DNA of 64,000 bases, from positions 62,001-126,000 of the forward strand of contig NCJK01000004.1 of the NCBI GenBank assembly GCA_002282445.1, written 5' to 3'. The position numbers and the translations under genes are program-made. The stretch comes from Burkholderiales bacterium 39-55-53. Its GTDB lineage: Bacteria; Pseudomonadota; Gammaproteobacteria; Burkholderiales; Burkholderiaceae_C. Below are positions 9,140 through 17,327 of this stretch, one piece after another. How positions within the stretch are numbered: the stretch's first letter is position 1; each line of letters opens with the position of its first letter. The notes beneath the pieces were generated by a model. That model was not told the origin of the DNA, made no database searches, and saw only the letters and a program-made list of their open reading frames with translations.

Positions 9140-9601
9140 TTATTCAATGATGAACAGGGGTGCGCCGTATTCCACAGCCTGGCCGTTTTCAGCCAAGATT
9201 TTGGTGATCGTGCCAGCCTTGTCAGCTTCGATCTCGTTCAAGATCTTCATGGCTTCAATGATGCAGATGGTCTCGCCTTCTTTAACTTGCTGACCCACTT
9301 CGGCGAAAGCCTTGGCGCCAGGGCTAGAAGAACGGTAGAACGTGCCCACCATCGGCGACTTGACGGTGTGACCGGCAGGCGCAGCTTCGGCGACAGGTGC
9401 TGGAGCAGCAGGCGCAGGGGCGGCGGCCACAGGCGCGGCAACCGCGACGGGGGCAGGTGCAGCCATTTGCGTCACCATCGCCACGGGGGCAGGTGCACTC
9501 TTGACGATACGGACCGTGCCTTCTGCCTCGGTGATTTCGAGTTCAGACACATTAGAGTCGGAGACTAGGTCAATCAACGTCTTGAGTTTTCGCAAATCCA
9601 T
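9140..9601 (-). CDS. accB: Acetyl-CoA carboxylase biotin carboxyl carrier protein
   Basis: A 153-residue carrier whose biotin is carboxylated by AccC. The C-terminal biotinyl domain carries [17 protein letters not shown] with the modified lysine at residue 119; the usual second methionine of the AMKM motif is isoleucine here. An Ala/Pro-rich swinging linker spans residues 36-77. It is the first gene of the accB-accC-prmA-DUF3426 run. The 72-base gap upstream should hold the promoter; a TTGAAA hexamer with a downstream AT-rich stretch is visible, but no confident pair was assigned. Confidence 0.96.
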   Translation of the reverse strand: MDLRKLKTLIDLVSDSNVSELEITEAEGTVRIVKSAPAPVAMVTQMAAPAPVAVAAPVAAAPAPAAPAPVAEAAPAGHTVKSPMVGTFYRSSSPGAKAFAEVGQQVKEGETICIIEAMKILNEIEADKAGTITKILAENGQAVEYGAPLFIIE

Positions 9602-9673
9602 AACTACATCCTATTTGTTGTAAATAAGGTGCTAATTTACACCAATTTCAAAATCTTCGCCTATTGAAACCAC

Positions 9674-10201
9674 TTAGATGACCCATTTTTTGATGTCATT
9701 CGCTGTCAATTTTCCCAATTTACTCAAAATCAACTGTCCATCTGCATTTAAAACGACAGTAAAAGGTAGGCCACCAACGTCATTTCCCAGTAACTTGCCG
9801 AGTTCTGTGCCATTCAAACCAGCCAGACCGATCTTGTAATTCACAGGGAACTGCGTCAAAAACTGACGCACACGACTCGGTTGATCAATAGCCAAACCAA
9901 GCACTTGCCATCCTTTTGATTCATTTTCACGAAAAAAAGCATCAATTAAAGGCATTTCTTCAATGCAAGGGGTGCACCAAGTGGCCCAAAAGTTGATCAC
10001 CAGCGGCCGCCCCTGCAAGCTCTTCATCGACAAAGACTCTCCAGCGGGTGTGTCAAATTCGGCAGCCCAAAAGGAATTGAGCGCCTCTGGCGAGATGGCA
10101 CCCAGTTCTTGACGCTTCCATGCCACGCCTACACCACCTATGGCCGCCAGCGCTGCCACCCCTGCGTACATGGCTACACGCCTATTTACATTTAACGTCA
10201 T
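9674..10201 (-). CDS. TlpA/ResA-like membrane-anchored thioredoxin
   Basis: A 175-residue thiol-disulfide reductase of the TlpA-like family. An N-terminal hydrophobic segment (about residues 9-27) should anchor it facing the periplasm. The thioredoxin fold carries the active-site WCTPC (C76, C79) in INFWATWCTPCIEEMP and a cis-proline region GGLPFTVV. Family members reduce periplasmic disulfides, for example during cytochrome c maturation. The start overlaps the stop of the upstream hypothetical gene by four bases (ATGA). Confidence 0.88.
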   Translation of the reverse strand: MTLNVNRRVAMYAGVAALAAIGGVGVAWKRQELGAISPEALNSFWAAEFDTPAGESLSMKSLQGRPLVINFWATWCTPCIEEMPLIDAFFRENESKGWQVLGLAIDQPSRVRQFLTQFPVNYKIGLAGLNGTELGKLLGNDVGGLPFTVVLNADGQLILSKLGKLTANDIKKWVI

Positions 10202-10788
10202 TCAACTTCCTTCATCAATCTGTTTAATGCGGCCAAATCGCCACGGTAAGTTCTACCTTGACCGTCGGGCTTCAAAGCGCCACGCAGGTCGTCCAAGTCA
10301 TAAATCATGAGGTGAACCAGAACTTTTTGCGGCAAACCTGGGCAACTGGTCAAAATACTCAGGGCGTCCACCGCTTCACCTTGAAAGCCCTGAACCGTGC
10401 TGACCTCGTAGCGCACATTGTGGTCAATGAGGCTAATTTCTGCTGATTTAGGGTCATCACAGAACAACTGCAGATAAATATCAGACAAACCAGTAGCTGT
10501 GCCACGCCAAACTGCCCCACCCAAATGCGGTCTGAAAGCGGCCATGCGCTCCATCCAAACCAAGGCCAGCTCACGCAAGGCCTGCAGTTCAGCAGGTTGG
10601 GTATCGGCACAGAACAAATCTAAGTATTCACGCACCGCGTCTTCGACTTGGTCGTTGTTAGGTAACTGCGCGCGCGTATTCAAACCCAATTGTTTGACCG
10701 CACGACGTTTGGCGGGTCCGTATTCCAGCCCCTCTTCCACCACCATGCGCGCCGCCGTGGCTGCAATTTCTTCTTGAACCGTATTCAT
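10198..10788 (-). CDS. Conserved hypothetical protein next to mpl
   Basis: A 196-residue soluble protein with no signal or membrane segment that I do not recognise firmly. The central stretch GGAVWRGTATGLSDIYLQLF followed by DDPKSAEI resembles the glycine-rich turn of nucleotidyltransferase folds, but the second acidic residue expected after the Asp is absent, so catalysis is doubtful. It is divergent from mpl across 72 bases and overlaps the TlpA-like gene by four bases. I have the impression that similar proteins sit beside mpl in related genomes; that is recollection, not evidence from this window. Confidence 0.8.
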   Translation of the reverse strand: MNTVQEEIAATAARMVVEEGLEYGPAKRRAVKQLGLNTRAQLPNNDQVEDAVREYLDLFCADTQPAELQALRELALVWMERMAAFRPHLGGAVWRGTATGLSDIYLQLFCDDPKSAEISLIDHNVRYEVSTVQGFQGEAVDALSILTSCPGLPQKVLVHLMIYDLDDLRGALKPDGQGRTYRGDLAALNRLMKEVE

Positions 10789-10860
10789 ATAGACGTGATT
10801 GTGGGGCCACCCAGAGCAACCCGCTCAAGCGCACCCGAAACACCCTCCTAAAATGGGTGG

Positions 10861-12303
10861 ATGCATATACATATTTTGGGAATTTGCGGCACGTTCATGG
10901 GTGGACTGGCTGCGTTGGCGCGCGAAGCGGGTCATAAGGTCACAGGTTGCGATGCGGGTGTCTACCCGCCCATGAGCGATCAACTGCGTGCCTTAGGTAT
11001 TGAACTGATTGAAGGCTTTGGCGCTGACCAAATAGCTTTGAAGCCCGATGTGTACGTGATTGGCAATGTGGTCTCACGCGCACGCTTGGCCGACGGCAGC
11101 CCAAAGTTCCCACTGATGGAAGCCATTTTGGAAAGCGGCGCCACTTACACCAGTGGCCCCCAATGGCTGGCTGAGCATGTGCTGCACCACCCCAGCCAAC
11201 CCCGCCATGTGCTGGCTGTGGCTGGCACACACGGCAAAACCACCACCACCTCGATGCTCGCTTGGATTCTTCAAGCTGCGGGCTTGGAGCCAGGCTTCTT
11301 GGTCGGCGGCGTACCCATGAACTTTGGCGTATCGGCCCGCTTGGGTCGTTTGAGCAGCCAAGCCGATGTGGCCGCACACCAACGCACGCCCTTCGTGATT
11401 GAAGCCGACGAGTACGACACCGCCTTCTTCGATAAGCGCAGCAAGTTTGTGCACTACCACCCCCGCACCGCGATTCTGAACAACCTCGAATTCGACCACG
11501 CCGACATCTTCGACAACCTCGCCGCCATCGAGCGTCAGTTCCACCACTTGGTGCGCACCGTGCCCGGCAGTGGCCGTGTAGTGGTCAACGCAGATGAAGA
11601 CAGTTTGCAGCGCGTGTTAGACCAAGGCTGCTGGAGCGGCGTAGCCAAGTTTGGCGTAAGCGCCAACGCAACCGGCCAAGATGGTTGGTCTGTGCAAGGT
11701 GAGCCCGACAACTTTGCAGTACTGCACCACGGCCAAGAAGTGGGCCGAGTGCAATGGGACATCACCGGCGTGCACAACCAGCTCAACGCTTTGGCGGCGA
11801 TTGCCGCTGCGGAGCACTTGGGGGTATCACCCGCACAAGCTGCTGCGTCGTTGACCGAGTTTCAAAACGTGCGCCGTCGCATGGAAGTGCGTGGCACTGT
11901 GCCTCGCGCCGGTGGTGACATCACGGTCTACGACGACTTCGCCCACCACCCCACCGCCATTCGCACCACGGTCGATGGTCTGCGCCGCAAAGTAGGCCCT
12001 AACGCCCGCATCTTGGCGGTGTTTGAGCCACGCAGCAACACGATGAAGCTGGGAACGATGAAGTCGCAACTGCCTTGGAGTTTGGAAGACGCAGACCTCG
12101 CGTTTTGCCATTCGGGTGGTTTGGACTGGGACGCTGTCGAGGCTTTATCGCCCATGGGGGCAAGGGCTTCGGTAGCTGGCTCTGTGGATCAAGTCATTGC
12201 GCAAGTGGTGGCTGCTGCGCAGGCGGGGGACCATGTGCTGTGCATGAGCAATGGTGGATTTGGCGGGATTCACGCTAAGTTATTGGCGGCTTTGGGTTCG
12301 TAA
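10861..12303 (+). CDS. mpl: UDP-N-acetylmuramate:L-alanyl-gamma-D-glutamyl-meso-diaminopimelate ligase
   Basis: A 480-residue Mur-ligase-family enzyme that attaches recycled cell-wall tripeptide to UDP-MurNAc. It opens with MHIHILGICGTFMGG (the Mpl version of the Mur N-terminal nucleotide loop), has the ATP P-loop [12 protein letters not shown], the central EADEYDTAFFDKRSKF motif and a C-terminal domain ending in the Mpl-type LCMSNGGFGGIH. It is distinct from MurC, which is present separately in the dcw cluster. It is transcribed alone, divergent from the hypothetical gene, and converges with aroG across a 388-base region carrying two long hairpins. Confidence 0.95.
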   Translation: MHIHILGICGTFMGGLAALAREAGHKVTGCDAGVYPPMSDQLRALGIELIEGFGADQIALKPDVYVIGNVVSRARLADGSPKFPLMEAILESGATYTSGPQWLAEHVLHHPSQPRHVLAVAGTHGKTTTTSMLAWILQAAGLEPGFLVGGVPMNFGVSARLGRLSSQADVAAHQRTPFVIEADEYDTAFFDKRSKFVHYHPRTAILNNLEFDHADIFDNLAAIERQFHHLVRTVPGSGRVVVNADEDSLQRVLDQGCWSGVAKFGVSANATGQDGWSVQGEPDNFAVLHHGQEVGRVQWDITGVHNQLNALAAIAAAEHLGVSPAQAAASLTEFQNVRRRMEVRGTVPRAGGDITVYDDFAHHPTAIRTTVDGLRRKVGPNARILAVFEPRSNTMKLGTMKSQLPWSLEDADLAFCHSGGLDWDAVEALSPMGARASVAGSVDQVIAQVVAAAQAGDHVLCMSNGGFGGIHAKLLAALGS

Positions 12304-12371
12304 CTTCTCTTGTTGAGTTGTTGCTTGTTTGGGTGCTGCTCTTGTTTCTTGCGCACGCACACAGAGCGGCC

Positions 12372-12427
12372 AGCACCTGACACGGCTTAACGTCCCTGCG
12401 GGCCGTAATGGCGCCGTATCAGGCGCT
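12372..12427 (-). repeat. Hairpin element H1 (loop-conserved, stem-variable)
   Basis: The 15-base arm at 12372-12386 pairs with 12413-12427; 13 pairs are Watson-Crick and the other two are G.U when read on the minus strand (A.C on plus). The 26-base loop and adjoining stem bases contain the core that on the minus strand reads GGCGCCATTACGG then CCCGCAGGGACGTTAAG. The same 30-base core, 28 of 30 identical, recurs at 12579-12608 on the plus strand (H2), while the stems are unrelated. Confidence 0.75.
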
Positions 12428-12554
12428 GACCACTCTGCGCGCGGAGTGAGTGCAATCGAAACATTTTTGGCATTTGCTCCTGCTTACGCAGTTCGGTGAC
12501 GCCAAAGCCAACATCAACGCCTACCTGTTCGCCCGAAATTTTCCGAACAACAAA

Positions 12555-12636
12555 ACGCCGAGAGCGCGGTGTCTGATTTGGCGCCATCACGGCCCGAAGG
12601 GACGTTAAGACAAGTCAGACACCGCGCTCTCGGCGT
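12555..12636 (+). repeat. Hairpin element H2 (loop-conserved, stem-variable)
   Basis: A perfect 22-bp stem: 12555-12576 (begins ACGCCGAGAGCGCGG) pairs with 12615-12636, around a 38-base loop. The loop contains the same core as H1 in opposite orientation (GGCGCCATCACGG, then CCCGAAGGGACGTTAAG). The central CCCGAAGGG can form a small inner stem. No T-run follows on either strand. Confidence 0.85.
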
Positions 12637-12691
12637 ATCCGTTATCGAAACGAAGTCAGGCCAAACAGCCCGACCTCGAATCAACCAAGAA

Positions 12692-13798
12692 TCACGAACG
12701 CTTGCGACGCGCAGCCACAGCGTGAGACAACACATCCAACGAAGCGACAGAGTCATTCCAATCCAAGCACGCATCCGTGATGCTCTTGCCGTATTCCAGC
12801 TTAGACACATCATCTTTGCCTGGCGTGAACTTCTGAGCGCCACCGTGAATGTGGCTCTCAATCATCACGCCGAACACCTGCTTTGAACCACCGCTGATTT
12901 GCTCGGCAATGTCTTTGGCCACCACCAGCTGACGCTCGTGCTGCTTGCTGCTGTTGGCGTGGCTGCAGTCCACCATCAATGAGGCGGGCAACTTGGCTTT
13001 GGCCAGCTCTTCGCAGGCGGCGTTCACGCTGGCTGCATCGTAGTTGGGCGCCTTGCCGCCGCGCAGAATAACGTGACAGTCTTTGTTGCCCTTGGTTTGC
13101 ACAATCGCAACTTGGCCGTTTTTATGCACCGACAAAAAGTGGTGCGCACCCGCCGCAGCTTGGATCGCATCGGTGGCAATTTTGATGTTGCCATCGGTGC
13201 CATTCTTGAAGCCAATCGGTGCAGAAATGCCCGAGGCCAATTCGCGGTGCACTTGGCTCTCGGTGGTGCGCGCACCAATCGCGCCCCACGAAATCAAGTC
13301 GCCAATGTATTGTGGGCTGATGGCATCCAAAAACTCACTGCCAGCGGGCAAGCCGAGGCGGTTGATCTCAATTAACAGCTGGCGTGCGATGCGCAAACCT
13401 TCGTCGATGCGATAGCTCTCATCCAAATACGGATCATTGATCAACCCCTTCCAACCCACGGTGGTACGTGGTTTTTCGAAGTAAACACGCATCACGATTT
13501 CCAAGGTGTCTGCGTATTTTTCCCGCAGGGGTTGCAGACGGCGTGCATAGTCAATCGCGGCAGCAGGGTCATGAATCGAGCACGGGCCAATCACGACCAA
13601 CAAACGGTCATCTTTGCCGTTCATGATGTGGTGCACAACCTTGCGGGTCTTGGTGATGAGTTTTTCAACCGCTGTCCCTTGGATGGGGAAGAAGCGAATC
13701 AAATGTTCGGGAGGTGGCAACACGGTGATGTCCTTGATACGTTGATCGTCTGTTTGACTTGGGGTTTCAACGTGGCTTGAATAAGTGTCTGCGCTCAT
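12692..13798 (-). CDS. aroG: 3-deoxy-7-phosphoheptulonate (DAHP) synthase, class I
   Basis: A 368-residue AroFGH-type enzyme condensing phosphoenolpyruvate and erythrose 4-phosphate, the first step of aromatic amino acid synthesis. Conserved segments include VIGPCSIHDP, RVYFEKPRTTVGWKG, GARTTESQVHRELASG, the metal-binding DCSHANSSK and a C-terminal YGKSITDACLDW. It is feedback-type AroG/F/H; which amino acid inhibits it cannot be decided here. It begins at the ATG at 13798 with an AGGA ribosome-binding site. Upstream lie a strong terminator and a short reading frame rich in aromatic codons, which suggests attenuation. Confidence 0.96.
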   Translation of the reverse strand: MSADTYSSHVETPSQTDDQRIKDITVLPPPEHLIRFFPIQGTAVEKLITKTRKVVHHIMNGKDDRLLVVIGPCSIHDPAAAIDYARRLQPLREKYADTLEIVMRVYFEKPRTTVGWKGLINDPYLDESYRIDEGLRIARQLLIEINRLGLPAGSEFLDAISPQYIGDLISWGAIGARTTESQVHRELASGISAPIGFKNGTDGNIKIATDAIQAAAGAHHFLSVHKNGQVAIVQTKGNKDCHVILRGGKAPNYDAASVNAACEELAKAKLPASLMVDCSHANSSKQHERQLVVAKDIAEQISGGSKQVFGVMIESHIHGGAQKFTPGKDDVSKLEYGKSITDACLDWNDSVASLDVLSHAVAARRKRS

Positions 13799-13832
13799 GT
13801 TCTGTCCTGCATTTCATTGGTGAAAACGTGGC

Positions 13833-13863
13833 AAAAAAAAAACCGCCGGTAGGGCCGGCGGTT
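13833..13863 (-). terminator. Attenuator terminator ahead of aroG
   Basis: On the minus strand AACCGCCGG (13863-13855) and CCGGCGGTT (13849-13841) form a perfect 9-bp stem with a five-base loop, followed by an unbroken run of ten T (13842-13833). It lies 34 bases before the aroG start codon and after the aromatic leader frame, so it would end transcription before aroG unless disrupted. Confidence 0.88.
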
Positions 13864-13893
13864 GGTTTGGGAGTTCGGATCGCTTGGGTACGT

Positions 13894-13962
13894 TCAGATC
13901 TCTCGACCGCCGGTGAAGCGCGAGAACCAAAAATAACCAAAGTAAAAACGAACTAAATTCAT
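13894..13962 (-). CDS. Aromatic-rich leader peptide of aroG (putative)
   Basis: A 22-codon frame, ATG at 13962 to TGA at 13894-13896, beginning MNLVRFYFGYFWFSRF. Eight of its first 16 residues are aromatic: five Phe, two Tyr, one Trp. Codons 17-19 (ACC GGC GGT, 13914-13906) are the exact complement of the left arm of the downstream terminator. Stalling upstream could therefore leave this segment free to pair with that arm and prevent termination. The start has only a weak GAAG ribosome-binding site and sits close to a possible -10 TATATT, so it may be initiated almost leaderless. It is too short for routine gene callers. Confidence 0.72.
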   Translation of the reverse strand: MNLVRFYFGYFWFSRFTGGREI

Positions 13963-14007
13963 GGCTTCAAATATAGCACACGGATTCAAGGGGCTTGTAC
14001 ACAGCCT

Positions 14008-15468
14008 TTAGGCTGTACCACCCACCGTCAAACCATCAATACGCAAAGTGGGCTGGCCTACGCCAACAGGCACGCTCTGGCCTTCTTTGCCGCAGGTACC
14101 CACGCCGGGGTCAAGCTTCATGTCGTTGCCAATCAAACTCACGCGAGTCAGGGCATCGGGGCCATTGCCTACCAGGGTGGCACCTTTGACTGGGTATTGA
14201 ATCTTGCCGTTTTCAACCCAAAACGCTTGACTGGTCGAGAACACAAACTTACCTGAGGTAATGTCCACTTGGCCGCCACCGAAGTTCACGGCGTACAAGC
14301 CCTTCTTCAAGCTCGACACAATTTCTTCAGGCGATTTGTCACCACCCAGCATGTAGGTGTTGGTCATGCGCGGCATGGGCACATGGGCGTAGCTTTCGCG
14401 GCGGCCATTGCCTGTGGGCTTCACGCCCATCAAGCGCGCATTCATGCTGTCTTGGATATAGCCCTTCAAAATGCCATCTTCAATGAGCACATTGCGTTGG
14501 CTGGGGTTACCTTCGTCATCCACATTGAGTGAGCCACGACGGTCTGGAATCGTGCCGTCATCCAACACGGTCACGCCTTTGGCAGCCACGCGTTGGCCAA
14601 TGCGGCCGCTGAACGCGCTGGAGCCTTTGCGGTTGAAGTCACCTTCTAAGCCGTGGCCGATCGCTTCATGCAACAAGATGCCGGGCCAACCTGGACCCAA
14701 CACCACACTCATCTCACCCGCAGGGGCTGGACGTGCGTCAAGGTTGGTCAGTGCAAGTTGCACGGCTTCGTCCACATAGCCTTGCGCCAATGCGTCGTCA
14801 AAATGATCCAAGCCAAATCGACCACCACCGCCGGCCGAGCCCACTTCACGACGGCCGTTTTGTTCGGCAATCACGGTCACGCTCAAACGCACGAGGGGGC
14901 GTACGTCAGCGGCCAAAGTGCCATCAGCACGCACCACCATCACCACGTCGTACTCGCTGGCCAAACCGGCCATGACTTGAATGATGCGTGGGTCTTTGGC
15001 GCGCGCCATTTGCTCCACACGGCCCAATAACTCGACTTTCTCCGTGCTGTTGAGCGAAGAGATCGGGTCTAAGTCACCATACAAAGAACGGCTCGACGCC
15101 ACTTTGCGTGCGGGCACTTTGACACGGCCACCTTTGGCCGCTGCGCCAATGGTGCGCACCGTGCGTGCCGCATCCATCAAGGAAGCTTTGGAGATATCGT
15201 CGGAATATGCGAAGGCGGTTTTCTCACCACTCACAGCTCGAACGCCTACGCCTTGGTCAATGCTGAAGGAGCCCGTTTTGACGATGCCCTCTTCCAAGCT
15301 CCAGCCTTCTGCGCGGGTGTATTGAAAGTACAAATCGGCTTCGTCGACTTTGTGCGCTTTGATTTCGGCCAATGTTTTGGCCAAGTCGGTTTCGTCCAAA
15401 CCAAAAGGCTCTAACAACAGTTGACGGGCAATGGCCAATCGCTCAAGGGTGGGTTCGCGTGAAATCAT
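14008..15468 (-). CDS. tldD: Metalloprotease TldD
   Basis: A 486-residue member of the TldD/PmbA zinc-protease family, whose TldD-TldE heterodimer degrades unfolded peptides and matures modified peptides. The metal-binding HEAIGHGLEGD motif is intact. Length is normal for TldD. The partner gene pmbA (tldE) is not in this window. It sits seven bases downstream of rodA on the same strand. A short hairpin (ACAGCC/GGCTGT, 14001-14016) overlaps its stop codon but lacks a T-run. Confidence 0.95.
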   Translation of the reverse strand: MISREPTLERLAIARQLLLEPFGLDETDLAKTLAEIKAHKVDEADLYFQYTRAEGWSLEEGIVKTGSFSIDQGVGVRAVSGEKTAFAYSDDISKASLMDAARTVRTIGAAAKGGRVKVPARKVASSRSLYGDLDPISSLNSTEKVELLGRVEQMARAKDPRIIQVMAGLASEYDVVMVVRADGTLAADVRPLVRLSVTVIAEQNGRREVGSAGGGGRFGLDHFDDALAQGYVDEAVQLALTNLDARPAPAGEMSVVLGPGWPGILLHEAIGHGLEGDFNRKGSSAFSGRIGQRVAAKGVTVLDDGTIPDRRGSLNVDDEGNPSQRNVLIEDGILKGYIQDSMNARLMGVKPTGNGRRESYAHVPMPRMTNTYMLGGDKSPEEIVSSLKKGLYAVNFGGGQVDITSGKFVFSTSQAFWVENGKIQYPVKGATLVGNGPDALTRVSLIGNDMKLDPGVGTCGKEGQSVPVGVGQPTLRIDGLTVGGTA

Positions 15469-15475
15469 GGCGGAA

Positions 15476-16630
15476 TTATGACTGCACCAACTGTTTGGCC
15501 TTGGCCACCGACATCAATATCCCTAAGCCTAGCCCCAGCGTGACCATGGCTGTGCCGCCATAACTGATGAAAGGCAATGGCACACCCACCACAGGCAACA
15601 TGCCACTGACCATGCCCATGTTGACGAAGGCGTAAATAAAGAAGCTCAAGGAAATGCTGCCGGCCAACAGGCGCGCAAACAAGGTGGGGCCTTCAACCGC
15701 GATGGCCAAACCGCGCAAGATCAAAAAGATAAAGCCAGCAATCAGTAGCAAGTTACCAATCAAACCAAACTCCTCACCGAATGCGGCAAACACGAAGTCG
15801 GTGGTGCGCTCCGGAATAAAGTCCAAGTGGGTTTGCGTGCCTTGCATAAAGCCCTTACCCCAAAAGCCGCCCGAACCAATGGCAATCATGCCTTGGATGA
15901 TGTGAAAGCCTTTGCCTAAAGGATCTCTCGACGGATCAAGCAAGGTGCAAATGCGCTGTTGTTGGTAGTCATGCAAGATGGGCCAACGAAACCCATCCAC
16001 GCACAAAGACGAGCTAAAAGCCACAACCAATCCAATGCCGACAAGCCCTAACAAGATAGGTGGAATGATGAGCCACCAGCTCAAACCCGCAAAGAAAATC
16101 ACAGCCATGCCTGCGGATAAAACCAAAATAGAGGTACCCAAGTCAGGCTGACGCATGATCAAGCCGACAGGCACCAGGAGCAACAAACCAGCCACCAAAA
16201 AGTCGAGCGGCCGCAACTGCCCCTCGCGTTTTTGGAACCACCAAGCCAGCATGAGCGGCATGGCAATCTTCATGATTTCACTGGGCTGAATCACCATGCC
16301 CACATTGAGCCAGCGGCGAGCGCCTTTCTTGGTCAACCCAAACAAAGCGACGGCGATCAACAAGGCCACACCTAGGGTGTACAACGGCACAGCAAATGCC
16401 ATCAAACGCTGAGGTGGGATTTGGGCCACCACAAACATGATGAAGCCCGCAAGCAGCATATTGCGGCCATGGTCAAAAAACCGAGCGCCGTTGGCAAAGC
16501 CAGACGAGTACATGGTCAACATACCCGCACAGGCCAGCAAAAAAACACCAAACGCCAAAGGACCGTCAAACCCTTTGAGCAAAGGCATCAATCGCTGGAA
16601 TGGGCTGGCTTTGTGAATGACGGTGGACAT
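15476..16630 (-). CDS. rodA: Rod-shape-determining SEDS peptidoglycan polymerase RodA
   Basis: A 384-residue integral membrane SEDS protein that polymerises glycan strands for cell elongation with PBP2. Many membrane segments are visible, along with the SEDS signatures RRWLNVGMVIQPSEI and GVPLPFISYGGTAMVT, and the ERTTDFVFAAFGEEFG loop typical of RodA. The start was set at the ATG at 16630 (MSTVIHKASPFQRL). The longer frame to 16693 would run over the divergent esterase promoter and start. The usual neighbour mrdA (PBP2) is absent; tldD follows. Confidence 0.95.
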   Translation of the reverse strand: MSTVIHKASPFQRLMPLLKGFDGPLAFGVFLLACAGMLTMYSSGFANGARFFDHGRNMLLAGFIMFVVAQIPPQRLMAFAVPLYTLGVALLIAVALFGLTKKGARRWLNVGMVIQPSEIMKIAMPLMLAWWFQKREGQLRPLDFLVAGLLLLVPVGLIMRQPDLGTSILVLSAGMAVIFFAGLSWWLIIPPILLGLVGIGLVVAFSSSLCVDGFRWPILHDYQQQRICTLLDPSRDPLGKGFHIIQGMIAIGSGGFWGKGFMQGTQTHLDFIPERTTDFVFAAFGEEFGLIGNLLLIAGFIFLILRGLAIAVEGPTLFARLLAGSISLSFFIYAFVNMGMVSGMLPVVGVPLPFISYGGTAMVTLGLGLGILMSVAKAKQLVQS

Positions 16631-16685
16631 AGCCAGATTATCCCCTGTCACGAGGCCGCCCCAAGGTGCACTGCTAGCATTCGGC

Positions 16686-17312
16686 ATGACCACAGCCCAG
16701 ATTTCTCAGCCTAATCCACAAAGCACCACCCATGTGCTCTATTTGCACGGGTTTCGCTCATCGCCGCAGTCCACCAAAGCTCGGCGTATGGCGAGCCTCA
16801 TTGCCTCTCAATTTCCGCACATCTCCTGGTGGTGTCCACAGTTACCCCCCTCGCCCAAAGCCGCAGCCGCCCTCATTTTGAAAGGCACGGCGAACTGGCC
16901 TGCCGAGCGCATGGCCGTCATCGGCTCGTCGCTGGGCGGGTTTTACGCCACATGGCTGGCTGCCCGTCGAGGCTGCAAAGCGGTGCTGCTGAATCCAGCG
17001 ATCGACCCGGCGCGTGATTTGGCCAAATACATCGGCGAACAATCTGCTTGGCATGACCCAGCCGAGCGCTTTTACTTCGCCCCGGAATTTGTCGACGAAT
17101 TACGTGCACTTGAAGTCGGCGCCTTGTCACACCCACAACGTATCTGGGCGCTCATTGCCAAGGGAGACGAAGTGCTGGATTGGCGCGAAATGACGGCTCG
17201 TTACCCTGACTCGCATCAAGTGGTGATGGAAGGCGGCGACCACGCCATCAGCGACTTCGACGACCACCTGCCCCAGTTGCTGAATTTTCTGGACTTGCAG
17301 CCTGCGCCCTGA
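16686..17312 (+). CDS. YqiA/UPF0227-like alpha/beta-hydrolase esterase
   Basis: A 208-residue hydrolase. It shows LYLHGFRSSPQSTKA near the N-terminus, the nucleophile elbow GSSLGGFYAT, and candidate acid and histidine at KGDEVLD and GGDHAISD, giving a complete Ser-Asp-His triad. This is the pattern of the YqiA esterase family. The start was taken as the ATG at 16686 (MTTAQISQP); the frame upstream overlaps the divergent rodA start. It directly abuts the RNB-domain ribonuclease gene. Confidence 0.88.
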   Translation: MTTAQISQPNPQSTTHVLYLHGFRSSPQSTKARRMASLIASQFPHISWWCPQLPPSPKAAAALILKGTANWPAERMAVIGSSLGGFYATWLAARRGCKAVLLNPAIDPARDLAKYIGEQSAWHDPAERFYFAPEFVDELRALEVGALSHPQRIWALIAKGDEVLDWREMTARYPDSHQVVMEGGDHAISDFDDHLPQLLNFLDLQPAP

Positions 17313-17327
17313 GTGGAGCGTGGGACA

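Larger units (their letters stand above)
12304..12691. other. 388-base convergent intergenic region with two hairpin elements
   Basis: No gene is visible here. The first part (about 12304-12350) is rich in G and T on the plus strand. The rest carries two long hairpins, at 12372-12427 and 12555-12636, that share a conserved 30-base core in opposite orientation. Neither hairpin is followed by a T-run, although they lie where a bidirectional terminator for mpl and aroG would be expected. Confidence 0.75.
13833..13962 (-). promoter_or_regulatory. Transcription attenuator controlling aroG
   Basis: Three pieces combine: a leader peptide with clustered Phe/Tyr/Trp codons; a segment in that peptide (13906-13914) that can pair with the terminator's 5' arm (ACCGCCGG); and a terminator with ten T. 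In addition CGAGA/TCTCG (13921-13925 with 13901-13905) can form a hairpin that encloses the antiterminating segment. This matches the logic of amino-acid biosynthetic attenuators such as those of pheA and trp operons. Assignment to aromatic amino acid starvation is inference from the codons. Confidence 0.75.

Noticed and set aside
8127-9293. A 388-codon open frame on the plus strand opposite accC
   Set aside because: It mirrors the accC coding sequence and has the His/Asp/Arg-rich look of an antisense frame; no ribosome-binding site or family match.
12372-12636. H1/H2 as integron attC sites
   Set aside because: A GCTTAAC string resembles an R-box, but there is no matching second box pair, no integrase and no gene cassettes.
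14001-14016. Terminator of tldD
   Set aside because: A perfect 6-bp hairpin overlaps the stop codon, but there is no T-run after it.
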